A stretch of 64,000 nt of DNA from CAVQGM01 sp963712065. Lineage in GTDB: Bacteria > Actinomycetota > Acidimicrobiia > Acidimicrobiales > Acidimicrobilacustridaceae. The stretch is from positions 1,736,001-1,800,000 of the forward strand of contig CAVQGM010000001.1 of assembly GCA_963712065.1 (NCBI GenBank), read 5' to 3'. This document shows positions 8,110-16,139 of this stretch, one piece after another; within the stretch, counting starts at the first letter, position 1; every line of letters starts with the position of its first letter. The translations under genes were made by a program, and so were the position numbers. A model generated the notes under the pieces. The model was given only the letters and a program-made list of their open reading frames with translations. It ran no database searches and was not told where the DNA came from.

Positions 8110-10184
8110 GCCGACTCCATCGACTCGGACCCGGTGCCCGCCGCCTGCGCCGCCCGAGCGGCGAGCGCCGCGGACCGGACCCGATCGAAGTCCTCGTCGG
8201 TGTACGGCCCGTTGACCCCCGAGATCGTCGCCAGCTTCATCCCGTGCTTCAGCCCGAGCCGGTAGATCTCCTTGACCCTCGGCCAGCTGATGGTGCGACC
8301 GACCGTGAAGTTCTCGTAGCGACCCTCGAGGGCGAGCACGATCGTCTCGGCGAGGCAGGCGTAGGCGACGCGGTCGGGCAGGCCGATGCTCCTCATCCGC
8401 ACCTCACCGGGCAGCTCGACCTCCCCGGACTCGATCACCAACACGTCGGGGCGCTTGGCGATGTCCTCGGCGGACATGTCCAGCGGGCGGGCGACGTCGG
8501 TGATCACGCAGCCCGGCTTGACGCGCATGATGTCGAGCACCTTCTGCCCGGCGGCCGAGGTCGCGGTGACGATCACGTCCACCTCCGAGAGCGCCGCCGA
8601 CGGGTCCGTCGCGACGTGCACGGTGGCGCGCGGGTGGTCCCGTTCGATGTCCTGCTTGAGCTGGAGCAGCTTGGCGGTCTCGGGAGACACGAGCCACAGC
8701 TCGTCGGAGGCGAGCGCCAGCAGCCGGGCACAGGCCGACCCGATCGCCCCGGAGGCACCGACGACCATCGCCTTGCCGCGCAGGGTGCCGTCGTCGTCGA
8801 CCTCGACGATCCCGAGGCGGCGCACCGCCTCGTGCGCCGCCCACAGTGCGCCCGAGGCGCTGTAGCTGTTGCCCGTCGTCACCGGCAGCGTCGCCTGCTT
8901 GGCGACGGTGACGCCGGCGTCGCCGACGACCTTGGTGAACGCGCCGAGCCCCATGATCTGGGCGCCGAGTCGCCGGGACAGCTCGGCGGCCTCGAGCAGG
9001 CGTGAGTAGGTGAACTCGGGCGGGTGAGCGAGCATCTGCTTCGGGGTCCCGCCGACCGTGATCAGCCAGCCCTCGGCCTCGTCGCCGGTGTCGGAGACGA
9101 TGCCGGTGACGTGGCTGTAGACGAACGGCGGGATGTAGGCGACGGCCTTCTCGACGACCTGGCTCATGCCGGGGACGCTCGTGATGTTCCCGAGCGGCTC
9201 GACGTTCTTGAAGTACTCGGTCGACAGCGGGTGGATGACGAACGAGAAGCGGCTCTTGCGGCGGCGGCCGCGGGGCCACAGCAGCCGCGATTCGAGCTCG
9301 GCGTCCTGGATGAACCGGGCGAGGTCGTCGGTCGTGAGCTCGTCGCCCGGGGCCAGGGTGGCGGCGACCATCGCTTCGTACATCGCCGGGACGACGACGA
9401 AGTCGAAGGGCTGCGGGGCGACGTCCACGACGAGGTCGGCGCCGAGCTCGCCGAGCGTGGCGAGCCGGTCCTCGGTGACCGTGCTGGTGATCACCGCCTT
9501 GCCGGCGAGGCCCGGCAGGCCGAAGCGCATCAGCTCGGAGAACGAGCCGATGATGACGTCGGCGTCCTCGGCGGCGAAGTGGGCGACCTTGGCGCTGACC
9601 CAGCCGAAGGGACCGGCGGCTTGATCCTTGACGAAGCCGGGGACCTGCCGCCAGGCGAACTCGCCGATCCCGGCCGCGGTCGTCGTCAGCGGGTTGGTCT
9701 TGACCTGGCCGGGCAGGACGAGGTCGTGACCGGGGTCGTCGAAGATGATGTTGTCGGTGAACTCGCGGAGCACGGCGATGGTGCGCTCGCGAGTGGTTCC
9801 GCCGACGACGACGACACGGGCGTTGGCGAAGTAACCCGGCATCTCGGCCTCGACGCGGCGGATCGCCCACTCCTGGAAGATGTCGGTGAGAAGGGAGCCG
9901 TCCCGGACGGGGACCCGCGTCGTCGCGCCCTTGATCCGTTGCAGGTCCTCGATCCGGCCGGCGAAGTGACCGGCGGCGCGGGCCTCCCGGATCCCGCTGA
10001 CGGCGATCGCGTCGGCGTCCAGGGACCAGCGCGAAACGTGGTCCTCGGCGGCTGCGGCATCGCCGCTCGTGCCGACCCGGACGAGGCGGAAGGCCTGACC
10101 GCCGAGGGAGACGCTCTCGTCGTAGTCCCACTCGCCACCCTGGAACGTGACGTTGACGACGGTCTTCGGGTTGCGTGGCGGCAC
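8106..10184 (-). CDS. Two-domain protein with C-terminal acyl-ACP reductase (AAR)-like domain
   Basis: 692 residues from a GTG at 10184, chosen because GAGGAG (10195-10190) lies 5 nt upstream. Residues from about 311 to 660 align by eye along their whole length with cyanobacterial long-chain acyl-ACP reductase: FVIHPLS opening, GLGAFTKVV (412-420), VTTGNSYSA near 436, Rossmann motif VVGASGAIGS (474-483), and ACLAETIVLALEG, whose Cys610 sits where the AAR acyl-enzyme Cys is. The last block, GRTISWPRVKEIYRLGLKHG, also matches. The first 310 residues are an additional domain I do not recognise, with its own nucleotide-binding-like VVVVGGTTRER. Likely role: reduction of an acyl thioester to an aldehyde, with the coupled SDR acting on the product. 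The acyl carrier and substrate are unknown. Confidence 0.75.
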   Translation of the reverse strand: MPPRNPKTVVNVTFQGGEWDYDESVSLGGQAFRLVRVGTSGDAAAAEDHVSRWSLDADAIAVSGIREARAAGHFAGRIEDLQRIKGATTRVPVRDGSLLTDIFQEWAIRRVEAEMPGYFANARVVVVGGTTRERTIAVLREFTDNIIFDDPGHDLVLPGQVKTNPLTTTAAGIGEFAWRQVPGFVKDQAAGPFGWVSAKVAHFAAEDADVIIGSFSELMRFGLPGLAGKAVITSTVTEDRLATLGELGADLVVDVAPQPFDFVVVPAMYEAMVAATLAPGDELTTDDLARFIQDAELESRLLWPRGRRRKSRFSFVIHPLSTEYFKNVEPLGNITSVPGMSQVVEKAVAYIPPFVYSHVTGIVSDTGDEAEGWLITVGGTPKQMLAHPPEFTYSRLLEAAELSRRLGAQIMGLGAFTKVVGDAGVTVAKQATLPVTTGNSYSASGALWAAHEAVRRLGIVEVDDDGTLRGKAMVVGASGAIGSACARLLALASDELWLVSPETAKLLQLKQDIERDHPRATVHVATDPSAALSEVDVIVTATSAAGQKVLDIMRVKPGCVITDVARPLDMSAEDIAKRPDVLVIESGEVELPGEVRMRSIGLPDRVAYACLAETIVLALEGRYENFTVGRTISWPRVKEIYRLGLKHGMKLATISGVNGPYTDEDFDRVRSAALAARAAQAAGTGSESMESA

Positions 10185-10356
10185 GGCGTCTCCTCGGCTT
10201 GTCGTCACCAACGAGTCGGCGTCGTCTCGAACCGGCCTCTGCATGGGGTGGACAGGACCATTGTCGACGGTCTGTCAATGCTGTCCGCCCCGTGCGGCGA
10301 CGATCGACGGAAGCCGCTCACTGCCTCTCCCGGAGGACCATCAGGCGAGGCGCGGA

Positions 10357-10392
10357 GTGATGCTGTGATGCTGTGATGTTATCGTTGCGACG
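10357..10392 (+). promoter_or_regulatory. vapB promoter with three 8-bp direct repeats
   Basis: GTGATGCT occurs at 10357-10364 and 10365-10372, and as GTGATGTT at 10373-10380. A TATCGT -10-like element at 10380-10385 ends 7 nt before the GTG start, suggesting a leaderless mRNA. Direct repeats beside the promoter are expected for an RHH autorepressor such as VapB. Confidence 0.55.
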
Positions 10393-10614
10393 GTGCGCAC
10401 GACGATCGATCTCCCCGACGACCTGCACGAGCTGGCGCGGCAGCTGGCTCACGACGCCAACCGGTCGATGAGCGATGTGGTCGTCGAGCTCATCAGGCTC
10501 GGCCTTCGCCAGGGCCGGCGCGAGGTCACGACGGGCACACGCGGGCTGCCCACCGTCGCCGTCGGCCGCCCCGTCACCGCCGAGGACGTCCGCTCGTTGG
10601 ACGACGACGAGTGA
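10393..10614 (+). CDS. vapB: Ribbon-helix-helix antitoxin (VapB-like)
   Basis: 73 residues from a GTG. The N-terminal strand and helices MRTTIDLPDDLHELARQLA and RSMSDVVVELIRLGL are a ribbon-helix-helix DNA-binding domain. The C-terminal GLPTVAVGRPVTAEDVRSL is the flexible tail that in VapB proteins wraps the toxin. Its stop overlaps the vapC GTG by 4 nt, the standard antitoxin-first arrangement. It should neutralise the PIN toxin and, with it, repress the operon through the repeats at 10357-10380. Confidence 0.88.
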   Translation: MRTTIDLPDDLHELARQLAHDANRSMSDVVVELIRLGLRQGRREVTTGTRGLPTVAVGRPVTAEDVRSLDDDE

Positions 10615-11009
10615 GCATCTACCTGGCCGATGGCAACCTGCTCGTCGCGCTCACCGTCGAGGACCACATCCATCACGAGGCCGCCCTGCGCTGGTTCGGC
10701 GAGGTCGAACCCGACCTCGCCACCTGTCCCATCACCGAGGGCACGCTGCTGCGCTTCTTGATCCGCGAGGGCTGGCGGGCCCTCGACGCCGCCGCCGTGC
10801 TCGAGGCGATGCGGAGCCGTTCGTGGCACCGCTTCTGGTCGGACGCCATCCCGTTCGAGGCGGCCCACCTCGCCGGCGTCATCGGCCACCGCCAGGTCAC
10901 CGATGCCTACCTGGTCGCACTCTCGGTTCACCACCGCGGCCAGGTCGCCACCCTCGACAAGGGCCTGGCAGCACTGCACGGCGATGCGGTGCACCTCCTG
11001 GCGACCTGA
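10611..11009 (+). CDS. vapC: PIN-domain ribonuclease toxin (VapC-like)
   Basis: 132 residues from a GTG overlapping vapB. The PIN acidic residues are present: Asp7 in YLADGN, Glu43 in ITEG, Asp98 in VTDAYL, and Asp116 in ATLDKG. It therefore looks catalytically intact as a Mg-dependent RNase that would cleave tRNA or rRNA when free of VapB. The length is normal. Unlike the toxin-like gene at 4663, its antitoxin is intact. Confidence 0.92.
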   Translation: MSIYLADGNLLVALTVEDHIHHEAALRWFGEVEPDLATCPITEGTLLRFLIREGWRALDAAAVLEAMRSRSWHRFWSDAIPFEAAHLAGVIGHRQVTDAYLVALSVHHRGQVATLDKGLAALHGDAVHLLAT

Positions 11010-11107
11010 GGAGGGCGGACCACCCCGAGGGCGGGCTTGTCCATGGCCAGGTGGCTGGTCGCCGGATGGCTCCCGCCGCGCCGAGGCCGTGCGCCGGCGG
11101 GACCGGA

Positions 11108-12088
11108 TCAGCCGCCTCGGCCGTCGTCGGATTCGTGGGGTGGGCCGCCATCGACCTCGCCGGCCCGCTCGTCGCGACCTGCCCACTCGAGCAGGGGATC
11201 GATCGACCACGGGTGCCGGTCGATGTCTGCATGCAGGTCGCCGAGTTGCGCGAACCTCGCCGGCACGCTCCGCATCGTGCAGTCTGCGGGCTCGACGTCG
11301 TCGACCTCGTCCCACGTGATGGGTGTCGACACGGTGGCGTCGGGACGGCCCCGCACCGAGTAGGCGGCGGCCATCGTGTGGTCGCGGGCGTTCTGGTTGT
11401 AGTCGACGAAGAGCTTCGCCGGGTCTCGATCCTTGCGCCACCAGGTGGTGGTCACGTCGTCGGGGGCGCGCCGCTCCACCTCCCTGGCGAAGGCGAGGGC
11501 CGCGCGGCGAACGTCGCCGAAGCCGTGGTCGGGGGTGATGCGCACGTAGACGTGCAGGCCGTTGCCCCCGGAGGTCTTGGGCCAGCCGACCACCCCGAGG
11601 TCGTCGAGCACCTCGTGCACCACGTGGGCGACCCGGCGCACCCGTTCGGGCGGGCAGTCGGGCATGGGGTCGAGATCGATGCGCCACTCGTCGGGTCGTT
11701 CGACCTGCGCTCGGCGGGAGTTCCACGGGTGGAACTCGACGGTCGACATCTGCACGGCCCAGATCACCTGGGCCAGCTCGGTCACACACAGCTCGTCGGC
11801 ATGCTGGCCGTAGCGGGGGAAGTGCACCCGGACGGTCTCGAGCCACGGCGGGGCACCGCGGGGCACGCGCTTCTGGTGCACCTTCTTGCCGGTGACGCCG
11901 GTGGGGAAGCGGTGCAGCATGCACGGTCGCTCCCGCAGGGCGTTCACGATCCCGGGACCGACGGCCAGGTAGTAGTCGACCAGGTCGAGCTTGGTGGCGC
12001 CGATGTCGGGGAAGTAGACGCGATCGGGATTCGAGACGCGCACCGTCCTGCCGCCGACCTCGACCTCGACCGCCGGAGCCTTCGCCAT
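11108..12088 (-). CDS. LigD-type DNA polymerase/primase domain protein (stand-alone)
   Basis: 326 residues from an ATG at 12088. Motifs VSNPDRVYFPDIGATKLDLV, the catalytic-type block WRIDLDPMPDCP (two Asp), SGGNGLHVYVRI, and LFVDYNQNARDHTM match the archaeo-eukaryotic-primase-like polymerase domain of bacterial LigD. Ligase and nuclease domains are absent, so it is the separate Pol form used in non-homologous end joining or gap filling. No Ku or ligase gene is in the window. The C-terminal tail (about 25 residues, acidic and Gly-rich) is poorly conserved in appearance. It is convergent with vapC. Confidence 0.92.
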   Translation of the reverse strand: MAKAPAVEVEVGGRTVRVSNPDRVYFPDIGATKLDLVDYYLAVGPGIVNALRERPCMLHRFPTGVTGKKVHQKRVPRGAPPWLETVRVHFPRYGQHADELCVTELAQVIWAVQMSTVEFHPWNSRRAQVERPDEWRIDLDPMPDCPPERVRRVAHVVHEVLDDLGVVGWPKTSGGNGLHVYVRITPDHGFGDVRRAALAFAREVERRAPDDVTTTWWRKDRDPAKLFVDYNQNARDHTMAAAYSVRGRPDATVSTPITWDEVDDVEPADCTMRSVPARFAQLGDLHADIDRHPWSIDPLLEWAGRDERAGEVDGGPPHESDDGRGG

Positions 12089-12125
12089 GCCAAGAAGGTA
12101 TCCAGCAGTCGACGGAGGTCGACGT

Positions 12126-12220
12126 CTTCCACCGGGTAGCCGGCACACCAGTTCCTCCGACGAACCCGGCGAGGCCGCCAAGGGGGGGCGGTCGGCGCCG
12201 ACTGCTTCACCCGGTGGAAG
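12126..12220. repeat. 12-bp inverted repeat flanking 71 bp
   Basis: CTTCCACCGGGT at 12126-12137 and its exact complement ACCCGGTGGAAG at 12209-12220; allowing one mismatch the arms extend to 15 bp. The right arm covers the GTG of the cyclase fragment at 12214. It may be a scar of a rearrangement or a long-range hairpin between the divergent ligD-like gene and the fragment. Confidence 0.6.
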
Positions 12221-12696
12221 GCGTCACCACCTCGCCGACGACCCGGGCCAGCGACCACTTCGAAGCGCTGCGTCGGTTCGAGATGCAGGCATCGGCGCTC
12301 GCCGCGGAGCACGGCTGCAGACTGGTCAAGCTGATCGGCGACGAGGCGATGCTGGTTGCCGAAGACCCTGCAGCGGCATGCAGTGCAGCAGTCGCCGTGT
12401 GCGACATGACCAGCGCCGACGCTGTCCTTCCGGCCGCCCGTGGCGCGGTCGGGTTCGGCTCGGTGACGGCACGCGACGGCGACTACTTCGGCCCGCTCGT
12501 CAACCTGGTGGCCCGAGCGTCGAAGCTCGCCGCCCCCGGCGGCATCGTCGCCACCTCGGAGGTGGTCCGTTCTCTCGACCCTGCACAGTGGTCGACCGAA
12601 CACCTCGGTCCCGCGGAGCTCCGCGGCATCGGCCCGGAGGTCCATCTGAGCCGGGTTGCACGGCGGCGCCGGCGGGGCGCGTCGCCGCGCAGCTGA
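12214..12696 (+). CDS. Class III adenylate/guanylate cyclase catalytic domain, 5'-truncated
   Basis: 160 residues. HGCRLVKLIGDEAMLVA carries the second metal-binding Asp region, and DYFGPLVNLVARASKLA then PGGIVATSEVV are the conserved dimer/catalytic blocks of class III cyclases. The usual N-terminal block with the first metal-binding Asp (xVDLxGFT) is missing: upstream in-frame sequence is Arg/Gly-rich and unrelated. The C-terminus is basic. It is probably an inactive remnant of a larger cyclase or cyclase-regulator, or a pseudo-cyclase retained for dimerisation. The 12-bp inverted repeat spans the apparent truncation point. The GTG start is only nominal. Confidence 0.6.
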   Translation: MEGVTTSPTTRASDHFEALRRFEMQASALAAEHGCRLVKLIGDEAMLVAEDPAAACSAAVAVCDMTSADAVLPAARGAVGFGSVTARDGDYFGPLVNLVARASKLAAPGGIVATSEVVRSLDPAQWSTEHLGPAELRGIGPEVHLSRVARRRRRGASPRS

Positions 12697-12753
12697 GCAA
12701 GTCCGGTGGCTCGGCGATGCACGACGGGGCAGCGATGTGGCAGCGTCCCTGTC

Positions 12754-13377
12754 GTGGGAGCAACCGAAGACATCTACACCGAACCCGACCTCGATCCGGA
12801 CACGCTGGCCAACCTCGGCCCGCTCACCGGCATGGCCGGGGTGTGGGAGGGCACGACCGGCGTCGACGTGCATCCCGTCGCCGAGGGCACGGAGACCGAC
12901 GCCTACGTCGAGCGCTCCGAGCTCCAGCCGATCGATCCGCAGACGAACGGCCCGCAGTGGTACTACGGTCTTCGTTACCACGTGCACATCACCAAGCCGG
13001 GTGAGGTCGAGACGTTCCACGACCAGGTCGGCTACTGGTTGTGGGAGCCGGCCACCGGGACCGTCGTGCAGACCATCGCCATCCCGCGGGCTCAGACGGT
13101 GCTGGCCAGCGGCCCGGCCACGCCCGACGCCCGACGCTTCACCGTCACCGCCGAGCTCGGCTCGCCGATCTGGGGGATCTGCTCCAACCCGTTCCTCGAC
13201 CGGAACTTCCGCACCACCAGGGTCGAGGTGAACGTCGAGCTGCACGACGACGGCACCTGGGGGTACGACGAGACCACCACGCTCGTCATCCCCGACCGCG
13301 CCGAGCCGTTCCTGCACACCGACCGCCACGTGCTGCGCAAGGTGGCCGACCCCACCCCGAACCCGTTGGCCCGCTGA
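12754..13377 (+). CDS. Nitrobindin-like FABP-family heme-binding protein
   Basis: 207 residues from a GTG at 12754. LGPLTGMAGVWEGTTGVDVH contains the nitrobindin GxWxGxG-like motif, shortened to GVWEGTTG. Beta-barrel strands follow: QVGYWLWEPATGTVVQTIAI and FRTTRVEVNVELHDDGTW. Nitrobindin/THAP4-type proteins are ten-stranded barrels that bind ferric heme and react with NO or peroxynitrite. Candidate heme-ligand histidines cannot be assigned by eye. The region just upstream lacks a strong RBS. No operon partner is evident. The placement near redox genes fits nitrosative-stress handling, but this is inferred. Confidence 0.75.
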   Translation: MGATEDIYTEPDLDPDTLANLGPLTGMAGVWEGTTGVDVHPVAEGTETDAYVERSELQPIDPQTNGPQWYYGLRYHVHITKPGEVETFHDQVGYWLWEPATGTVVQTIAIPRAQTVLASGPATPDARRFTVTAELGSPIWGICSNPFLDRNFRTTRVEVNVELHDDGTWGYDETTTLVIPDRAEPFLHTDRHVLRKVADPTPNPLAR

Positions 13378-13440
13378 GCGCGGGACGGCGACCCCGTCTG
13401 TCGGTTCTGACGCTCGCGGAGCTCCCCGGTAGGTTGAGCC

Positions 13441-14727
13441 GTGTCCCGTCGTCTGCTCCGGCTCCTGCCGGCCGTCCTCGTGATGTGGGCGTTGCTGGGT
13501 GTCGGCACCCCGGTCTCCGGCGCGGACGACGGCTCGACCGACTCGGATCCGGCAACGGTCGAGCTGGTGCTGTTCTGGGGTGAGGGTTGTCCGCATTGCG
13601 CGGCGGAGCGGGAGTTCCTCGACGAGCTCCTCGCGACTCGGCCCGACCTCGTGGTGCGTGAGTACGAGGTGTTCAACGACGAGGCCAACCGCCAGTTGTT
13701 CCGGGAGAGGGCAGCCGAGGCGGGGATCGAGGCGAGGTCGGTACCGACGACGTTCCTGGGTGATCGGGTCTGGGTCGGGTTCGGCAACGCGACCGCGGCC
13801 GCGATCGAAGCGGCCGTCGACGCCGCGCTCGAGGGTCGCGAGATCGCCGAGGGTGCCGAGTCGGTGGTCGATGTGCCGCTGGTCGGACCGGTGGACGTGG
13901 GGGACCGGTCGTTGTTGGTCAGCACGTTGCTCATCGGATTCGTCGATGGGGTGAACCCGTGCTCGTTGTGGGTGCTGTCGGTCCTGCTCGCGCTCGTCCT
14001 GCACGGAGGTTCGCGTCGACGGGTGCTGGCGGTCGGGGGCACGTTCCTGGCGGTCACCTCGGCGATGTACGGGCTGTACATCGTGGGCTTCTACAGCGTG
14101 TTGCGCTACGTGCAGCTCGTGCCGTGGATCGAGCGTGGCGTGGCGGTGGTGGTCGGCGTGATGGGCCTGTTGCAGCTCAAGGACGTGGCTGCGTTCCACC
14201 GGGGCCCGACGCTGGGGGTGCCTGAGCGGGCCAAGCCGGGGATGTACCAGCGGATGCGCCGCCTCGCCGCAACGGACCGCACGCTGCCCGTGGTGCTGGG
14301 CGCGACCGTCGCGCTCGCGGTCGGCGTCTCGTTGCTGGAGACACCCTGCACCGTGGGCCTGCCGCTGCTGTGGACGAACCTGGTCGCTCGCAGCGGTGTG
14401 CCGCCAGCGGAAGCGGTGCTGCTGTTCGTCGTCTACCTCGTCGCGTTCCTGGTCGACGAGCTGGTCGTGTTCGCCGTCGTGGTCGCCACGATGCGGGCGG
14501 TGAAGATGCAGGAGCGACACGGCCGCGCCTTGAAGCTGGTCAGCGGGGTGGTCATGATCACCCTTGCCGTGGTCATGCTGGTCCGGCCAACGCTGCTCGA
14601 GTCGGTCGGTGGCGCGCTCGTCGTGTTCGGCGTTGCCGCGCTGATCGCCGTGGTGGGGCTCCTGGTCGACCGGGCCCTCCGTCGTGACGAATGGACGACG
14701 GGTGACCGTTCGAGCGGCGCGCGTTGA
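13441..14727 (+). CDS. Thioredoxin-like domain fused to a CcdA/DsbD-type membrane domain
   Basis: 428 residues from a GTG, with TAGGTT ending 5 nt upstream (leaderless). A signal peptide covers residues 1-27. A thioredoxin-fold domain at about 38-120 has the redox motif CPHC (Cys50, Cys53) and a cis-Pro region SVPTTFLG. A membrane domain follows (about 155-420, some six to eight helices) with VNPCSLWVL and ETPCTVGLP, each placing one Cys in a helix as in DsbD/CcdA. It likely moves reducing equivalents from the cytosol across the membrane to an outward-facing thioredoxin, for disulfide isomerisation, cytochrome c maturation or peroxide reduction. The domain order (thioredoxin first) differs from DsbD. 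Confidence 0.85.
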   Translation: MSRRLLRLLPAVLVMWALLGVGTPVSGADDGSTDSDPATVELVLFWGEGCPHCAAEREFLDELLATRPDLVVREYEVFNDEANRQLFRERAAEAGIEARSVPTTFLGDRVWVGFGNATAAAIEAAVDAALEGREIAEGAESVVDVPLVGPVDVGDRSLLVSTLLIGFVDGVNPCSLWVLSVLLALVLHGGSRRRVLAVGGTFLAVTSAMYGLYIVGFYSVLRYVQLVPWIERGVAVVVGVMGLLQLKDVAAFHRGPTLGVPERAKPGMYQRMRRLAATDRTLPVVLGATVALAVGVSLLETPCTVGLPLLWTNLVARSGVPPAEAVLLFVVYLVAFLVDELVVFAVVVATMRAVKMQERHGRALKLVSGVVMITLAVVMLVRPTLLESVGGALVVFGVAALIAVVGLLVDRALRRDEWTTGDRSSGAR

Positions 14728-14794
14728 ACGGATCGATCGAGCCGGGTACGTGGCTGGTGAGGGCTTCGCTGCGGGCTGGGTCGTCGCCGCGGTC

Positions 14795-15271
14795 TCAGGC
14801 GAGGAGGCTGCGCAGCATCCACGCGGTCTTCTCGTGGACCTGGAGCCGTCGGGTGAGCAGGTCGGCGGTGGCTTCGTCGTGGGCGTTCTCGACGAGGGGG
14901 TACACCGAGCGTGCGGTGCGGGCCACGGTCTCCTGGCCGGCGACGAGCCGGCGGATCATCTCCTCGGCGGCGGGCTGGTCGTGGTCTTCGGGGACCGAGG
15001 ACAACTCGGCGAACTGGCGGTAGCTGCCCGGAGCGGGCGCGCCGAGGGAGCGGATCCGTTCGGCGACCTCGTCGACGGCGAGCGCGAGCTCGTTGTACTG
15101 GGTCTCGAACATGAGGTGCAGGGTCTGGAACATCGGCCCGGTGACGTTCCAGTGGTAGTGGTGGGTCTTGAGGTAGAGGGTGTAGGTGTCGGCGAGGAGC
15201 CGGGAAAGGCCCTCAGCGATGGCGTGGCGGTCCGCTTCGTCGATGCCGATGTCGATGGTCATGTCGGCCAT
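14795..15271 (-). CDS. dps: Dps-family ferritin-like DNA protection protein
   Basis: 158 residues from the ATG at 15271, preceded by GAAGGAG. KTHHYHWNVTGPMFQTLHLM and FETQYNELALAVDEVAERIR are the Dps ferroxidase block, with His and acidic ligands shared across the dimer interface. EKTAWMLRSLL is the typical C-terminal helix. Dps dodecamers oxidise iron(II) with peroxide and shield DNA. A TAGGCT element at 15315-15310 is a likely -10. The location beside a ZIP metal transporter, a DUF2202 ferritin-like gene, a peroxiredoxin and furA-katG makes this an iron and peroxide defence neighbourhood. Confidence 0.95.
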   Translation of the reverse strand: MADMTIDIGIDEADRHAIAEGLSRLLADTYTLYLKTHHYHWNVTGPMFQTLHLMFETQYNELALAVDEVAERIRSLGAPAPGSYRQFAELSSVPEDHDQPAAEEMIRRLVAGQETVARTARSVYPLVENAHDEATADLLTRRLQVHEKTAWMLRSLLA

Positions 15272-15334
15272 GGAGAAGGCTCCTTCGCTGAGCTGCTGGT
15301 CACCGTCAGCCTACGGCCGCCGAGCGTGATCGGG

Positions 15335-16072
15335 TCAGCCGAGTCGGGTGGCGGCCAGGAGGATCCCGAGGCCGAAGCCGAACGCCGCGGTGGTCTCGAC
15401 CTTGTCGCGGGTACTGGTCTGGGAGGCGAGCTCGGGGAGCAGGTCGGCGGCGGCGATGTAGATGAAGTTCCCGGCTGCGAACGGCAACAGGTAGGCGACG
15501 TCGATCTGGTCGGCGAGCGCATAGGCCAACAACGCGCCGACGAGGAACGTGAGCGCGGACGCGAGATTCCAGGCGAGCGCGGAGGTGCGTCGCCAGCCGC
15601 TGTGGACGAGCACGCCGAAGTCGCCGAGCTCCTGGGGGATCTCGTGGGCAGCTGCCGCGAGCCAGGTCACGATCCCGACGCGGATGTCGACGACGAACGC
15701 GCCGCCGACCGCGAGCCCGCCGATGAAGTTGTGGAGCCCGTCGGCGAGGAGGATGAGGTGGCCGAGCGGGCGATGATGATCGTGGCGGGTGCGGTGGCAG
15801 TGGTGCCAGTGCAGGAACTGCTCGAGCACGAAGAAGACCAGGAACCCGGCGACCAGCCAGAGGTAGACGGTGAGGTCGTTGCCAAGAGCCTCGATCGCTT
15901 CGGGCAGCATGTGGAAGAACGCACCGCCGAGCAGCGAACCCGCGGCCAGGCCGACCAACGGCAGCAGCATCCGATCGAGGGTTCGCTCCGGCAGGACGAG
16001 CGTGACGGCGCCGACGAGCGCGAGCGCACTCATCGCCAGGCCGGCGGTGACGATCCAGGCGAGCGTCGACAT
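15335..16072 (-). CDS. ZIP family divalent metal transporter
   Basis: 245 residues from the ATG at 16072 (a GTG one codon earlier is also possible). About seven to eight membrane helices. The two ZIP metal-binding helices are clear: LLADGLHNFIGGLAVGGAF and AAAAHEIPQELGDFGVL. Between them and helix 3 is a His-rich cytosolic loop, HWHHCHRTRHDHH, typical of zinc/iron ZIP proteins. It should import Zn, Fe or Mn. It is followed by dps on the same strand 63 nt downstream, consistent with shared metal homeostasis. Confidence 0.93.
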   Translation of the reverse strand: MSTLAWIVTAGLAMSALALVGAVTLVLPERTLDRMLLPLVGLAAGSLLGGAFFHMLPEAIEALGNDLTVYLWLVAGFLVFFVLEQFLHWHHCHRTRHDHHRPLGHLILLADGLHNFIGGLAVGGAFVVDIRVGIVTWLAAAAHEIPQELGDFGVLVHSGWRRTSALAWNLASALTFLVGALLAYALADQIDVAYLLPFAAGNFIYIAAADLLPELASQTSTRDKVETTAAFGFGLGILLAATRLG

Positions 16073-16139
16073 CACCGCTCACCGGACGAGGGCCACACCG
16101 AGCCGGGCGGTTGCTGGCGATGGCCGGGCAGGATCGCGC

